Assembly (NCBI GenBank): GCA_023266235.1 | Contig: JAHFRL010000026.1 | Location: 1-45,219 of the forward strand | DNA length: 45,219 bases | Source: Betaproteobacteria bacterium | GTDB lineage: Bacteria > Pseudomonadota > Gammaproteobacteria > Burkholderiales > SG8-41 | Direction: 5' to 3' | Shown here: in pieces, positions 34,131-41,511 of the stretch | Numbering within the stretch: position 1 is the first letter of the stretch | Layout: each line of letters opens with the position of its first letter | The notes under the pieces: generated by a model | What the model was told of the DNA's origin: nothing | The model's input: the letters and a program-made list of their open reading frames with translations, nothing else | Databases searched by the model: none | Made by a program: the position numbers and the translations under genes

Positions 34131-35026
34131 CGACCACCACATTCCGCACCGCCAAGCGCCGCGCCGCAACCCTCGGGTGCGGCGCGGTTTTGCTTTTGGG
34201 CGCGCTCGCGCCGGCGCACGGCGGGTTGTTCGACGACGAAGAGGCGCGCAAGCAGATTGCCGCCGAAAAGAGGCGCGTCGATGAGCTCAAAACCGAACTC
34301 ATGACCCAGCAGCAGGCGGTCGATGCGCGCATCGGCAAGCTCGAAGAGGCGCTGAAGAGCCAGGCGCTGCTCGACTTGTTCACCCAGCTCGAAGCGCTCA
34401 AGCTCGAGATGAACAAGCTGCGCGGGCAGCTCGAGGTGCTCAACAACAACGTCGAGAACACCGGCAAACGCCAGCGCGATATGTACCTCGACCTCGACAC
34501 GCGGGTGCGCCGTTTCGAGCAGCAGGGCGGGCCGGTGCCGGCCCCCGCGCCTGCTGCAGCCGCCCCCGTCGCCGCACCGGCCGCGGTTGCCGCTCCATCT
34601 GCGGCACCGCCGGCGGCACCGGCGGCTGTCGCGGTTACCAACGTCGATTTCGGCGCCGAGAACCGCGTCTATGAAGCGGCGCAGGGCCAGCGCAAGATCG
34701 GCAATTACCAGGGCGCGATCGTCGCGTTCCAGAATTTCATCAAGCAGTACCCGAAGAGCAGCCTCGCGCCGCGCGCGCAGTACTGGATCGGCGATTCGTA
34801 TTTCAACCTGCGCGACTTCAAGCTCGCGATTGCCAGCCAGCAGGCGCTGATCAAGACTTATCCCGACAGCCCTTCGGTGCCGGATGCGACGCTCAATATG
34901 GCGAGCTCGCAGATCGAGATGGGTGAATCGAGCGCCGGCCGGAAGACGCTCGAAGACTTGGTCGCGAAATATCCGGTCAGCGACGCGGCCGACAAGGCCA
35001 AGCGCCGGCTCGCCACCCTCAAGTGA
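34118..35026 (+). CDS. cpoB: Cell division coordinator CpoB (YbgF)
   Basis: Periplasmic TPR protein that links Tol-Pal action with peptidoglycan synthesis at division. Seen: basic N-terminus and signal sequence (LGCGAVLLLGALAPAHGG), a coiled coil (about residues 45-130; EEARKQIAAEKRRVDELKTE onward), an Ala/Pro-rich linker, and three C-terminal TPRs (YEAAQGQRKIGNYQGAIVAF; APRAQYWIGDSYFNLRDFKL; YPVSDAADKAKRRLATLK). 302 residues. The GTG start is the last full heptamer of the upstream repeat; no ATG is available before the signal peptide. Confidence 0.92.
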   Translation: MKGKATTTFRTAKRRAATLGCGAVLLLGALAPAHGGLFDDEEARKQIAAEKRRVDELKTELMTQQQAVDARIGKLEEALKSQALLDLFTQLEALKLEMNKLRGQLEVLNNNVENTGKRQRDMYLDLDTRVRRFEQQGGPVPAPAPAAAAPVAAPAAVAAPSAAPPAAPAAVAVTNVDFGAENRVYEAAQGQRKIGNYQGAIVAFQNFIKQYPKSSLAPRAQYWIGDSYFNLRDFKLAIASQQALIKTYPDSPSVPDATLNMASSQIEMGESSAGRKTLEDLVAKYPVSDAADKAKRRLATLK

Positions 35027-35122
35027 ATGGTGAAAATAGTCAATAGTGAGTCGTTGTAACACCGGTCCGGCGCGGCCGCTCGAGATTACGACCCACCCTG
35101 CACCTTTCCCGATTCGGTCCCC

Positions 35123-35815
35123 ATGAACCCCCCCCGCGATCAGGGTGTCCTGATTACTGCTGACTCCGTGGACAGTGCGACTCTCCGCATCACCGAAATC
35201 TTCTATTCGCTGCAGGGCGAAACCAGCCGCATCGGGCTGCCGACGGTTTTCATTCGGCTCACCGGCTGCCCGCTGCGCTGCGGCTACTGCGATACCGCGT
35301 ACGCATTTCACGGCGGCACCACCATGACGCTCGCGGCCGTGCTCGCAGCCGCCGCGCAGTATCGCACGCGTTACGTGACGGTCACCGGCGGCGAGCCGCT
35401 CGCGCAGAAGAATTGCATCCCGCTGCTGCGCGAGCTGTGCGCCAGGGACTATTCGGTGTCGCTCGAGACCGGCGGCGCGATCGACGTGTCGCCGGTCGAT
35501 GTGCGCATAGCGAAAATCCTCGACCTCAAGACGCCGGGCTCGGGCGAAGTCGAAAAAAATCGGTGGGAAAACCTGGCGCACCTGACGGCACGCGACGAAA
35601 TCAAGTTCGTGATCTGCAACGAGGCCGATTACGCGTGGGCGAGGCGGCAGCTCGCCGAGCGGCGGCTCGCTGCGATCTGCCCGGTGCTATTCGCGCCGTC
35701 GTATCGCGAGCTCTCCGCGCCGCAGCTTGCCGACTGGATCCTGCGCGACCAGTTGCCGGTGCGGCTGCAGGTGCAGCTGCACAAGCTGCTGTGGGGCGAG
35801 CGACCCGGCGTGTGA
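35123..35815 (+). CDS. queE: 7-carboxy-7-deazaguanine synthase QueE
   Basis: Radical SAM enzyme that turns carboxy-tetrahydropterin into 7-carboxy-7-deazaguanine in queuosine synthesis. Seen: ITEIFYSLQGETSRIGLPTV, the cluster-binding C-x3-C-x2-C as CPLRCGYCDTAY (C49, C53, C56), VTVTGGEPLAQKNC and SLETGGAIDVSPVD. The family core starts near residue 22, so ATG 35123 gives an extra N-terminal 20 residues; GTG 35168 is a possible shorter start. queC follows 6 bases after the stop. Confidence 0.95.
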   Translation: MNPPRDQGVLITADSVDSATLRITEIFYSLQGETSRIGLPTVFIRLTGCPLRCGYCDTAYAFHGGTTMTLAAVLAAAAQYRTRYVTVTGGEPLAQKNCIPLLRELCARDYSVSLETGGAIDVSPVDVRIAKILDLKTPGSGEVEKNRWENLAHLTARDEIKFVICNEADYAWARRQLAERRLAAICPVLFAPSYRELSAPQLADWILRDQLPVRLQVQLHKLLWGERPGV

Positions 35816-35821
35816 CCGCGG

Positions 35822-36499
35822 ATGCCCATGCGCGCGGTCGTGCTTCTTTCCGGCGGGCTCGATTCCGCCACCGTGCTTGCGATCGCGCGCAGCGAGGGCT
35901 ACGATTGCTATTGCTTGAGTATCGATTACGGCCAGCGCCATCGCGCGGAATTGAGCGCCGCGGCGCGCGTGGCGAAAGCGCTCGGCGCGCGCGAGCACCG
36001 TGTTCTCGCGCTCGACCTCGCCTCGTTCGGCGGCTCGGCGCTCACCGACAGGAACATCGCGGTGCCGGTTGCGGGCATCAAGGACGGCATACCGGTCACC
36101 TACGTGCCGGCGCGCAACACCATCATGCTGGCGTTGGCTCTGGCGTGGGCCGAGGTGCTTGCCGCCCAGCATCTCTTCTTCGGCGCCAATGCCGTGGATT
36201 ACTCGGGCTATCCCGATTGCCGTCCCGAATACCTGCGCGCGTTCGAGGCCATGGCGAATCTTGCGACCAAAGCCGCCGCCGGGGGCCGCCGGCTTACGCT
36301 GCATACGCCGATCATCAGTCTCGCCAAGTCCGACATCATCCGCCGCGGCGTCGCGCTCGGCGTCGATTACGCGCTGACGGTGTCGTGCTACCAGGCTGAC
36401 GACGACGGCCGCGCGTGCGGTCTATGCGACTCGTGCCGGCTGCGCCGGGCGGGGTTCGAGGCCGCCGGCGTGCCCGATCCGACGCGTTATGCCGGCTAG
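35822..36499 (+). CDS. queC: 7-cyano-7-deazaguanine synthase QueC
   Basis: ATP-dependent enzyme making preQ0 from 7-carboxy-7-deazaguanine. Seen: PP-loop [12 protein letters not shown] (residues 8-19), [56 protein letters not shown], and the C-terminal zinc site cysteines in [15 protein letters not shown]. 225 residues. Paired with queE, the two steps run consecutively. Confidence 0.97.
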   Translation: MPMRAVVLLSGGLDSATVLAIARSEGYDCYCLSIDYGQRHRAELSAAARVAKALGAREHRVLALDLASFGGSALTDRNIAVPVAGIKDGIPVTYVPARNTIMLALALAWAEVLAAQHLFFGANAVDYSGYPDCRPEYLRAFEAMANLATKAAAGGRRLTLHTPIISLAKSDIIRRGVALGVDYALTVSCYQADDDGRACGLCDSCRLRRAGFEAAGVPDPTRYAG

Positions 36500-36548
36500 G
36501 CTGAAAAGCGTAGCCAGCCGCCGATGCCGGTCCTGGGCCTGACTCCGG

Positions 36549-36568
36549 AAACGCAGATCAACGCAGAT
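36549..36568. repeat. 10-mer tandem repeat, two copies
   Basis: AACGCAGATC AACGCAGATG, the same decamer as at 11651-11680. It lies in the 160-base leader of the YeeE/YedE gene, with no inverted arm seen. Confidence 0.6.
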
Positions 36569-36659
36569 GTTTTTGAACTATCAGCATCCGGCTGTAATAT
36601 CATCGGTGACGAAGGCGGGGCGGGAACGAGCGGTAACGGCGCCCGCCGGAGGACAGGAT

Positions 36660-37787
36660 ATGGAATTCACGGTTCACAACCAGGTGCTGGCAGCGGTGTT
36701 CGCAATCGCCGTCGTCATGGGCGCGGTCGCCAACAAAACCAATTTCTGCACCATGGGCGCGGTGTCCGACTGGGTCAACATCGGCGACACCGGACGCATG
36801 CGCGCATGGGTGTTCGCGATGGCGCTGGCGTTGACCGGCGTGATCGCGCTCGAAGCCGGCGGCGTGGTGAATCTGTCGGTGGAAACATTCCCGCCGTACC
36901 GCAGCGCCAATTTCGCCTGGACGCGCTATCTCGTCGGCGGCCTCATGTTCGGCATCGGCATGACGCTGGCCGGCGGCTGCGGCAACAAAACGCTGGTGCG
37001 CGTCGGCGCCGGCAACCTGAAGGCGCTCACCGTACTCGTGATCGCGATGATCATGTCGTATCTGATGTTGTGGACGCCGCTGTTCGAAAAGGCGTTCCTG
37101 CCGTGGATCCAGCCCACCACCATCAATCTCGCCCGCCACGGCGTGCCGACGCAGGAAGTGGGAGCGGTCATCTCCGGCATGTTCGGGTTCGCGCCCTCGC
37201 GCGTGCTCAACTTCACCGTTGCCGCCCTCGTTGCGCTCGGCATGTACGTTTTCGTGTTCCGGTCGCGCGATTTCCGCGGCAGTTTCGACAATATCCTCGG
37301 CGGCGCGGTGATCGGGCTCGCGATCGTCGCCGGCTGGTATCTGACCGGCGGCAGCATGGGTGTGGCGTGGAAAGAATATGCCGAGATGGCGACCGAAGTG
37401 CCGAGCCGGGTGCAGGCGCAGTCGTACACCTTCATCAGCCCGATGGGCGATTCGGTGCGCTATCTGCTCGATCCGCGGCAGCTGTCGCTCGTCAATTTCG
37501 GGGTGATGGCGCTGGCAGGCGTCATCGCCGGCTCGCTGATCTATGCGCTGGTGACGCGCAGCTTGCGCATCGAGTGGTTCGCGTCGTTCAGGGACTTCGT
37601 CAATCACGCGCTCGGCGGCGTGTTGATGGGCGTGGGCGGCGTGCTGTCGATGGGATGCACCGTCGGTCAGGCGATCACCGGCGTGTCCACGCTGGCGATC
37701 GGTTCGTTCCTCACCTTCTTCGCCATCGTCATCGGCGCGGCCGGGACGATGAAATATCAATACTGGCGCATGATGAGCGAAGCGTAA
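36660..37787 (+). CDS. YeeE/YedE family (DUF395) membrane transporter
   Basis: Inner-membrane channel-like protein; characterised relatives import thiosulfate through conserved cysteines, others are linked to selenium. Seen: KTNFCTMGAVSDWVNIGD (C30), MTLAGGCGNKTLVRVGAGN (C107) and GVLSMGCTVGQAITGVSTL (C333), the three cysteines of the family, with about nine hydrophobic segments. 375 residues, the long YedE form. ATG 36660 follows GGAGGACAGGAT. A separate TusA-like gene is not nearby. Confidence 0.9.
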   Translation: MEFTVHNQVLAAVFAIAVVMGAVANKTNFCTMGAVSDWVNIGDTGRMRAWVFAMALALTGVIALEAGGVVNLSVETFPPYRSANFAWTRYLVGGLMFGIGMTLAGGCGNKTLVRVGAGNLKALTVLVIAMIMSYLMLWTPLFEKAFLPWIQPTTINLARHGVPTQEVGAVISGMFGFAPSRVLNFTVAALVALGMYVFVFRSRDFRGSFDNILGGAVIGLAIVAGWYLTGGSMGVAWKEYAEMATEVPSRVQAQSYTFISPMGDSVRYLLDPRQLSLVNFGVMALAGVIAGSLIYALVTRSLRIEWFASFRDFVNHALGGVLMGVGGVLSMGCTVGQAITGVSTLAIGSFLTFFAIVIGAAGTMKYQYWRMMSEA

Positions 37788-37820
37788 TTGCCGGGCCGAG
37801 GAAGGTTTCGGCGCTTTAAA

Positions 37821-37849
37821 TTGACCGGTTATTGCGTAACCGGTAGAAT
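37821..37849 (+). promoter_or_regulatory. Promoter of the cut tRNA-Lys, with palindrome
   Basis: -35 TTGACC (37821-37826) and -10 TAGAAT (37844-37849) are 17 bases apart. A perfect 8-bp palindrome ACCGGTTA-5-TAACCGGT (37824-37844) fills the spacer. The transcript would start near 37857 and run into the tRNA-Lys fragment. Confidence 0.75.
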
Positions 37850-37864
37850 TCGCACCTTTTTCAC

Positions 37865-37902
37865 GGGCGGTTAGCTCAGCCGGTAGAGCAGCGGACTTTT
37901 AA
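37865..37902 (+). pseudogene. tRNA-Lys 5' half, cut at the anticodon loop
   Basis: GGGCGGTTAGCTCAG then CCGG and TAGAGCAGCGGACTTTTAA match the intact tRNA-Lys at 39061 except for two bases in the D loop (CC for TT). Identity stops after the anticodon loop (TTTTAA); GGGTCGCC follows instead of the 3' half. It keeps a good promoter but cannot make a tRNA. Confidence 0.88.
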
Positions 37903-38163
37903 GGGTCGCCGCAAATCCCAAGACCCGCATAAACAGTGGCTTTCAAGGCGATTTATTCCATCGTCATTTTAACATCCACTATTCATCCAGCTTACGCGTT
38001 CCCTCAGTCCTGACATCACGATCTCAGGAAACTTTTCTGCTCCGCCAGCAAGAAGTTTTCCGCGGACATTCCGCCCCGAAGATATTCATCCGGATTGATT
38101 TAACTGAGAGTTAGTGTCTGACAACGTCAGCTCTGACTCAAAATAAATCAAGCAAAGACACTA
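37903..38163. other. 261-base stretch beyond the cut tRNA-Lys, no gene seen
   Basis: AT-richer than the core. It holds GGGTCGCCGCAAATCCC and further sequence unlike the flanks, with no open frame of note. It probably contains one end of an integrated element and the promoter of the zinc-ribbon gene. Confidence 0.5.
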
Positions 38164-38793
38164 ATGTCAAAATCAACCATTACATGTACCGTTTGCGGTA
38201 CTGTGAAGACGACGTCGGGTTCTTCCTGCTCTTCGTGCGGTTCGCTTGAAGAGTCAGTAGCTATCCAGGTAGACGGAGCTGAACTTCGTATAGAGCCTGG
38301 CCGCGTTGGAACGGTCACTGAGGAGCGGGATATTTCCGGAGAACAATTTCGGATACGGACTCGAACTCCCGAAGGCGCTCGTTCGGACGAGTTGCTTGCC
38401 AATGGCGTTGTGTCCCTTAATATCAAAGGACCCACGCAAATGGGCCGCAAGGGGGAGCGACGCGCCCTCGACACTCTGTTAAGCAAACTTCGACAAGACG
38501 GGCACCATCGCAGACGAGTCGTCTACGCAGTTAGTCTGATTAGTAATCTGCGCGATTACTTGTTGGGGTTTGATTCTGAGCCGAAATATTTGGCCGCTAC
38601 CGGTAATGAAGAAGGTGCAACCATCGGTATTGCCGAATGGTGGCGAGAGCGCTGGTTAAGGAGACGCATCTTTTCCGACGAAGTGCTCAACGCCGTCGCG
38701 ATGAATACACTTGTGCGACCAATTCGCCACGGCGCTCGCGTTGCGGTTCCACAACGAGATGAGCAGCAATTGCCTTTCGCTGAACCGTTTTGA
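38164..38793 (+). CDS. Hypothetical zinc-ribbon protein
   Basis: Not recognised. 209 residues with an N-terminal zinc ribbon C-x2-C-x10-C-x2-C (C8, C11, C22, C25) and a basic middle part (MGRKGERRALDTLLSKLRQD; HHRRRVVYAVSL). No membrane segment or signal peptide. Codon use is less GC-biased than the neighbouring core genes, which suggests transfer. It is the only gene between the cut and intact tRNA-Lys copies, so it may be cargo of a small element. No strong ribosome site was seen (AAGACACTA before ATG). Confidence 0.65.
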   Translation: MSKSTITCTVCGTVKTTSGSSCSSCGSLEESVAIQVDGAELRIEPGRVGTVTEERDISGEQFRIRTRTPEGARSDELLANGVVSLNIKGPTQMGRKGERRALDTLLSKLRQDGHHRRRVVYAVSLISNLRDYLLGFDSEPKYLAATGNEEGATIGIAEWWRERWLRRRIFSDEVLNAVAMNTLVRPIRHGARVAVPQRDEQQLPFAEPF

Positions 38794-39010
38794 GCCGGAC
38801 GCTAAAAAGTCGATACCATTGAACTGCATAAATCGGTCCGAGGGCCGACAGAGAATTTCACGTTGAATAAGCGCTTGCTGCTCAACGGTGAGTTGAGCCG
38901 ATAATAGCCATTACCGAGGACATTGCGGCGCGACTGTAACCGTGTTGGCAGACGAATACCGCCTGTGACATCAAAAATGGCATCATTCTCGATCCAGCAG
39001 CAGTTCTAGT

Positions 39011-39039
39011 TTGATTGGACGTCAAAAAGCCCTTATAAT
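39011..39039 (+). promoter_or_regulatory. Promoter of intact tRNA-Lys
   Basis: -35 TTGATT (39011-39016) and a consensus -10 TATAAT (39034-39039) with 17-base spacing, 22 bases before the tRNA. The preceding gap (38794-39010) shows no gene. Confidence 0.75.
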
Positions 39040-39060
39040 TCGCGGCTTTTGTGTATTTCC

Positions 39061-39136
39061 GGGCGGTTAGCTCAGTTGGTAGAGCAGCGGACTTTTAATC
39101 CGTTGGTCGCGAGTTCGAATCTCGCACCGCCTACCA
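39061..39136 (+). tRNA. tRNA-Lys (anticodon TTT)
   Basis: Complete cloverleaf: acceptor GGGCGGT with ACCGCCT (first pair G-T), D arm TAGCTCAGTTGGTAGAGCA, anticodon loop CTTTTAA with TTT at 39094-39096, T arm GCGAG TTCGAAT CTCGC, discriminator A, encoded CCA. 76 nt. An integrase gene begins 13 bases after it on the opposite strand. Confidence 0.96.
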
Positions 39137-39148
39137 AAATTCAAGGGG

Positions 39149-40186
39149 TTAGCTGACTGCTAGTCCCTTTTCTTTTGGCGGTTGTGCCGCAATTGTGCCA
39201 TCAAGCAGATTCGAGACGATTTCTGCGTGCTGCGCCAACTGCGCGGGAGCCAGATGTGCATACCGCCGCACCATACCCTCGGATTCCCAAGCGCCCATCT
39301 CTTGCACTACATTAAGCGGCGTTCCGTGTTGCACCAGCCAGCTTGCCCACGTGTGGCGCAAATCGTGCCAGCGGAAGTTTTCTATTTCCGCACGCTTCAA
39401 TGCACCCTTCCACGCTTTGGTATTAGCCTGATTGATAGGCTTGCCCCGATACGTGAATACTCGCGAGCGATGCTTACCGGTTTGCTTTTGCAGCACGCCG
39501 ACAGCTACGGAGTTTAAAGACACGTGTATGTCTTTACGCCCCTTCGCTTGGTCCGCGTGTATCCATGCAACGCGCCGCTCTAAATCTACTTGTGACCATT
39601 CCAGCTTGATCACGTTTGATTGCCTGAGTCCTGTGGCAAGAGCAAACAGCACGACGTTTCGCTGATGTTCCGGTAATTCTCCAAGCAGCCGCTTGGCCTG
39701 GTCCGGTGTAATCCAACGGATACGCCGCTTTGCTTCACGATACAGCTTTACTCTCGGCGCCTTATCAATCCATTCCCATTCATGCATGGCTTTCCGGAGT
39801 ATGGCGCGTATTAACGCCAGATGCCGGTTAGCGGTTGAGGGGCTGGACTGCTGCGCCTTTGCTTCTCCAACGGCGACGATTAGTTCGCGGTCAATATTTT
39901 CGAGTAGACGGCCTCGAAGATATTGCTGCAGCCACCGAAGCTGGCTTTTGTCGCCCTCATGAGTTGCCTTGTGCTGGGTTTCGGCCAGCCACTTTAAGGC
40001 TGCCTCATCCCAAGTGCGCTTTGGCTTCTCACCCAGTTTGTTCACCCGCCAGGCATCAGACTTCAGCTTGTCGTGGAATTCTTGAGCTTGAGACTTTTCT
40101 TCGGTGTTAGCAGTGCATCTAATGCGCTCGCCGCTTGGCGTGGTGAAATCAACCCACCACGTACTGCCGCGTTTGAAGAGTGACAT
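39149..40186 (-). CDS. Tyrosine-type site-specific integrase
   Basis: Phage/island integrase, 345 residues. Seen: N-terminal DNA-binding SLFKRGSTWWVDFTTPSGER, core-binding region, then catalytic Arg in LATGLRQSNVIKLEW (R188), box II HDLRHTWASWLVQHG (H274, R277), Trp300 in MGAWESEGMVRRYAHL where many family members have His, and Tyr309. The gene ends 13 bases from the 3' end of tRNA-Lys, the classical position for an integrase using the tRNA 3' end as attachment site. ATG 40186 is preceded by AGGAG. Seems intact. Confidence 0.93.
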   Translation of the reverse strand: MSLFKRGSTWWVDFTTPSGERIRCTANTEEKSQAQEFHDKLKSDAWRVNKLGEKPKRTWDEAALKWLAETQHKATHEGDKSQLRWLQQYLRGRLLENIDRELIVAVGEAKAQQSSPSTANRHLALIRAILRKAMHEWEWIDKAPRVKLYREAKRRIRWITPDQAKRLLGELPEHQRNVVLFALATGLRQSNVIKLEWSQVDLERRVAWIHADQAKGRKDIHVSLNSVAVGVLQKQTGKHRSRVFTYRGKPINQANTKAWKGALKRAEIENFRWHDLRHTWASWLVQHGTPLNVVQEMGAWESEGMVRRYAHLAPAQLAQHAEIVSNLLDGTIAAQPPKEKGLAVS

Positions 40187-40395
40187 TCATTCGACTCCTT
40201 TCTCCAAGTCACTCGCAACGCTTGCCGAGGTGAAGCATAAAGCGAACGCAGATAGTCGGCAAGATCGTCATCGATAAATACCCAGCGTTTCCCGACCTTG
40301 GCACCGGGAGCTAGGCCCAATTTCGCGCGCCGGCGCAGTTCCTCGGGGTGGAGCTTGAGGAATGCTGCAGCTTCGGGGAGCGAGAGCGTTTTCAT
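40063..40395 (-). CDS. Helix-turn-helix (Xis-like) protein
   Basis: 110 residues. N-terminal MKTLSLPEAAAFLKLHPEEL followed by RRRAKLGLAPGAKVGKRWVF is a MerR/excisionase-type winged helix. Such small proteins commonly direct excision or control the integrase. The C-terminal half overlaps the integrase 5' end by 124 bases in another frame and covers its ribosome site, suggesting coupled expression; alternatively the overlap part is non-conserved read-through. Same strand, directly upstream of the integrase. Confidence 0.72.
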   Translation of the reverse strand: MKTLSLPEAAAFLKLHPEELRRRAKLGLAPGAKVGKRWVFIDDDLADYLRSLYASPRQALRVTWRKESNECHSSNAAVRGGLISPRQAASALDALLTPKKSLKLKNSTTS

Positions 40396-40544
40396 GGAAT
40401 CAGGCGTTCAAAACCGATTGCCGGCGCAGCCGGCGTTTCCCACCGCGGCGCGCGGTTGCGTGCGAGAGAGGCGCCGCCCGCCCGCCACCGTGGAAAACGT
40501 CGCAGTGAATGTGCAGTGCCTTGGCGCCCCTACCATTCTGGTTA

Positions 40545-40725
40545 TCCCTAGTAGGGACAGCTTGCCCGCACGGCTTCGCGGCGACGCCATTCGGTCACGT
40601 TGCCGTTCCCGGGGGGCTGGCTGTCCACGGCGTGGACAGCTTGCCCAAGTCTTTCCTGCTTCGGCGCCGTCCGACCTGGAACCACCCGCGCGATCTTGGC
40701 TGTCCACGGTGTGGACAGCTCGCCG
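40545..40725. repeat. Three palindromes each followed by a shared CAGCTTGCC-like tail
   Basis: TCCCTA-G-TAGGGA (40545-40557), GCTGTCCACG-G-CGTGGACAGC (40620-40640) and GCTGTCCAC-GGT-GTGGACAGC (40699-40719). Each runs into ACAGCT(T/C)GCC, and they are 75-79 bases apart. They lie in the 360-base gap (40396-40757) upstream of the Xis-like gene and next to the integrase remnant. No convincing gene is in the gap. Confidence 0.75.
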
Positions 40726-40757
40726 GCTCGTCCCGGCTCTTGCACCAACCGTACACA

Positions 40758-41030
40758 TCACCGGCCTACGTACTGGGCCGTGACCTGCTCGCGCTCGTGG
40801 CCGAGCTCGCCGGAAATCGTAAGCCGCGCTTCGCGGTCGATGAGTTTCTGCTCAGGGGTGAGCGCTTTCGACTTCGGTCCGCCGTTTGCCGGGCACTCCC
40901 AGCCGGTCAACTCCCGGTAGCGCTCCTGTGCATAGTGGTGGCGCAGACCATGCACGTGGTGGATACCGACCTTGTTGCATTGCGTCTCGAAGCGTTTGAG
41001 CTGTTCGACATAGCGCATCGCATTCGGGAT
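40758..41030 (-). pseudogene. Second tyrosine recombinase, C-terminal remnant
   Basis: Only the catalytic C-terminus remains: NKVGIHHVHGLRHHYAQERY with box II (H-x2-R), then LTPEQKLIDREARLTISGEL followed by GHEREQVTAQYVGR with the Tyr nucleophile. It resembles the integrase-domain proteins of integrative elements. The first 24 or so residues of the open frame are antisense to the ATPase remnant, so the true 5' part is missing beyond about 41030. Confidence 0.8.
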
Positions 41031-41031
41031 C

Positions 41032-41511
41032 AGGCTATTCCTGCTTGAGCGCCTGCCGCCGTGGCACAGCAACCGGCTGAGTCGCCTCGTCAAGACGCCC
41101 AAGCTGCACGTGGGCGATACCGGCGTCGCCTGCGCGCTCCTCGGGATCGATGCCGCAGGGCTTCAGGGCGACCGCGAAGTCGTCGGTCCGCTGCTGGAAA
41201 CCTTCGTCCTGCAGGAATTGAAGCGCCAGGCGAGTTGGCGCACATCGCCGATCGGCTTTTTTCACTTCCGCGATCGCGACGGCGTTGAAGTCGACATCGT
41301 GCTGGAGCAGGGAGCCAGCGTTGTCACCGGCGTGGAGGTTAAGGCAGCGGCCACCGTGACGACGACAGACTTCCGGGGACTGCGCAAGCTGAGAGAGGCT
41401 GCCGGCAAGCGGTTCAAGGCTGGCGTGGTGCTGTACGATGGTGAAGTGACGGCGCCTTTTGGTGAGGGCCTTTACGCGGTCCCGATCCGCCACTTATGGG
41501 AAGCGGCGTGA
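41032..41511 (+). pseudogene. DUF4143-family ATPase, C-terminal remnant
   Basis: AAA-type ATPases of this family have about 400 residues; here only the last 159 remain, from LFLLERLPPWHSNRLSRLVK to VPIRHLWEAA. Seen: KTPKLHVGDTGVACALLGI and a nuclease-like segment GVEVDIVL...GVEVKAAATV (PD-(D/E)xK pattern). Walker A and B are absent because the 5' end is lost at a junction with the recombinase remnant. A GTG at 41110 could start a 133-residue product. The stop overlaps the helicase start (TGATG). Confidence 0.8.

Noticed and set aside
33995-35581. 528-codon minus-strand frame across pal, cpoB and queE
   Set aside because: Crosses three real plus-strand genes and contains no domain pattern.
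36600-37760. 386-codon minus-strand frame opposite the YeeE/YedE gene
   Set aside because: Extremely His/Arg/Asp-rich, antisense to a conserved membrane protein.
37865-37902. Functional tRNA-Lys
   Set aside because: Sequence leaves the tRNA pattern right after the anticodon loop, with no T arm or 3' acceptor strand.
40298-40783. Several overlapping frames with repeated VDS- or WTA-containing peptides
   Set aside because: They are translations of the palindrome repeats in different frames; no ribosome site or domain.
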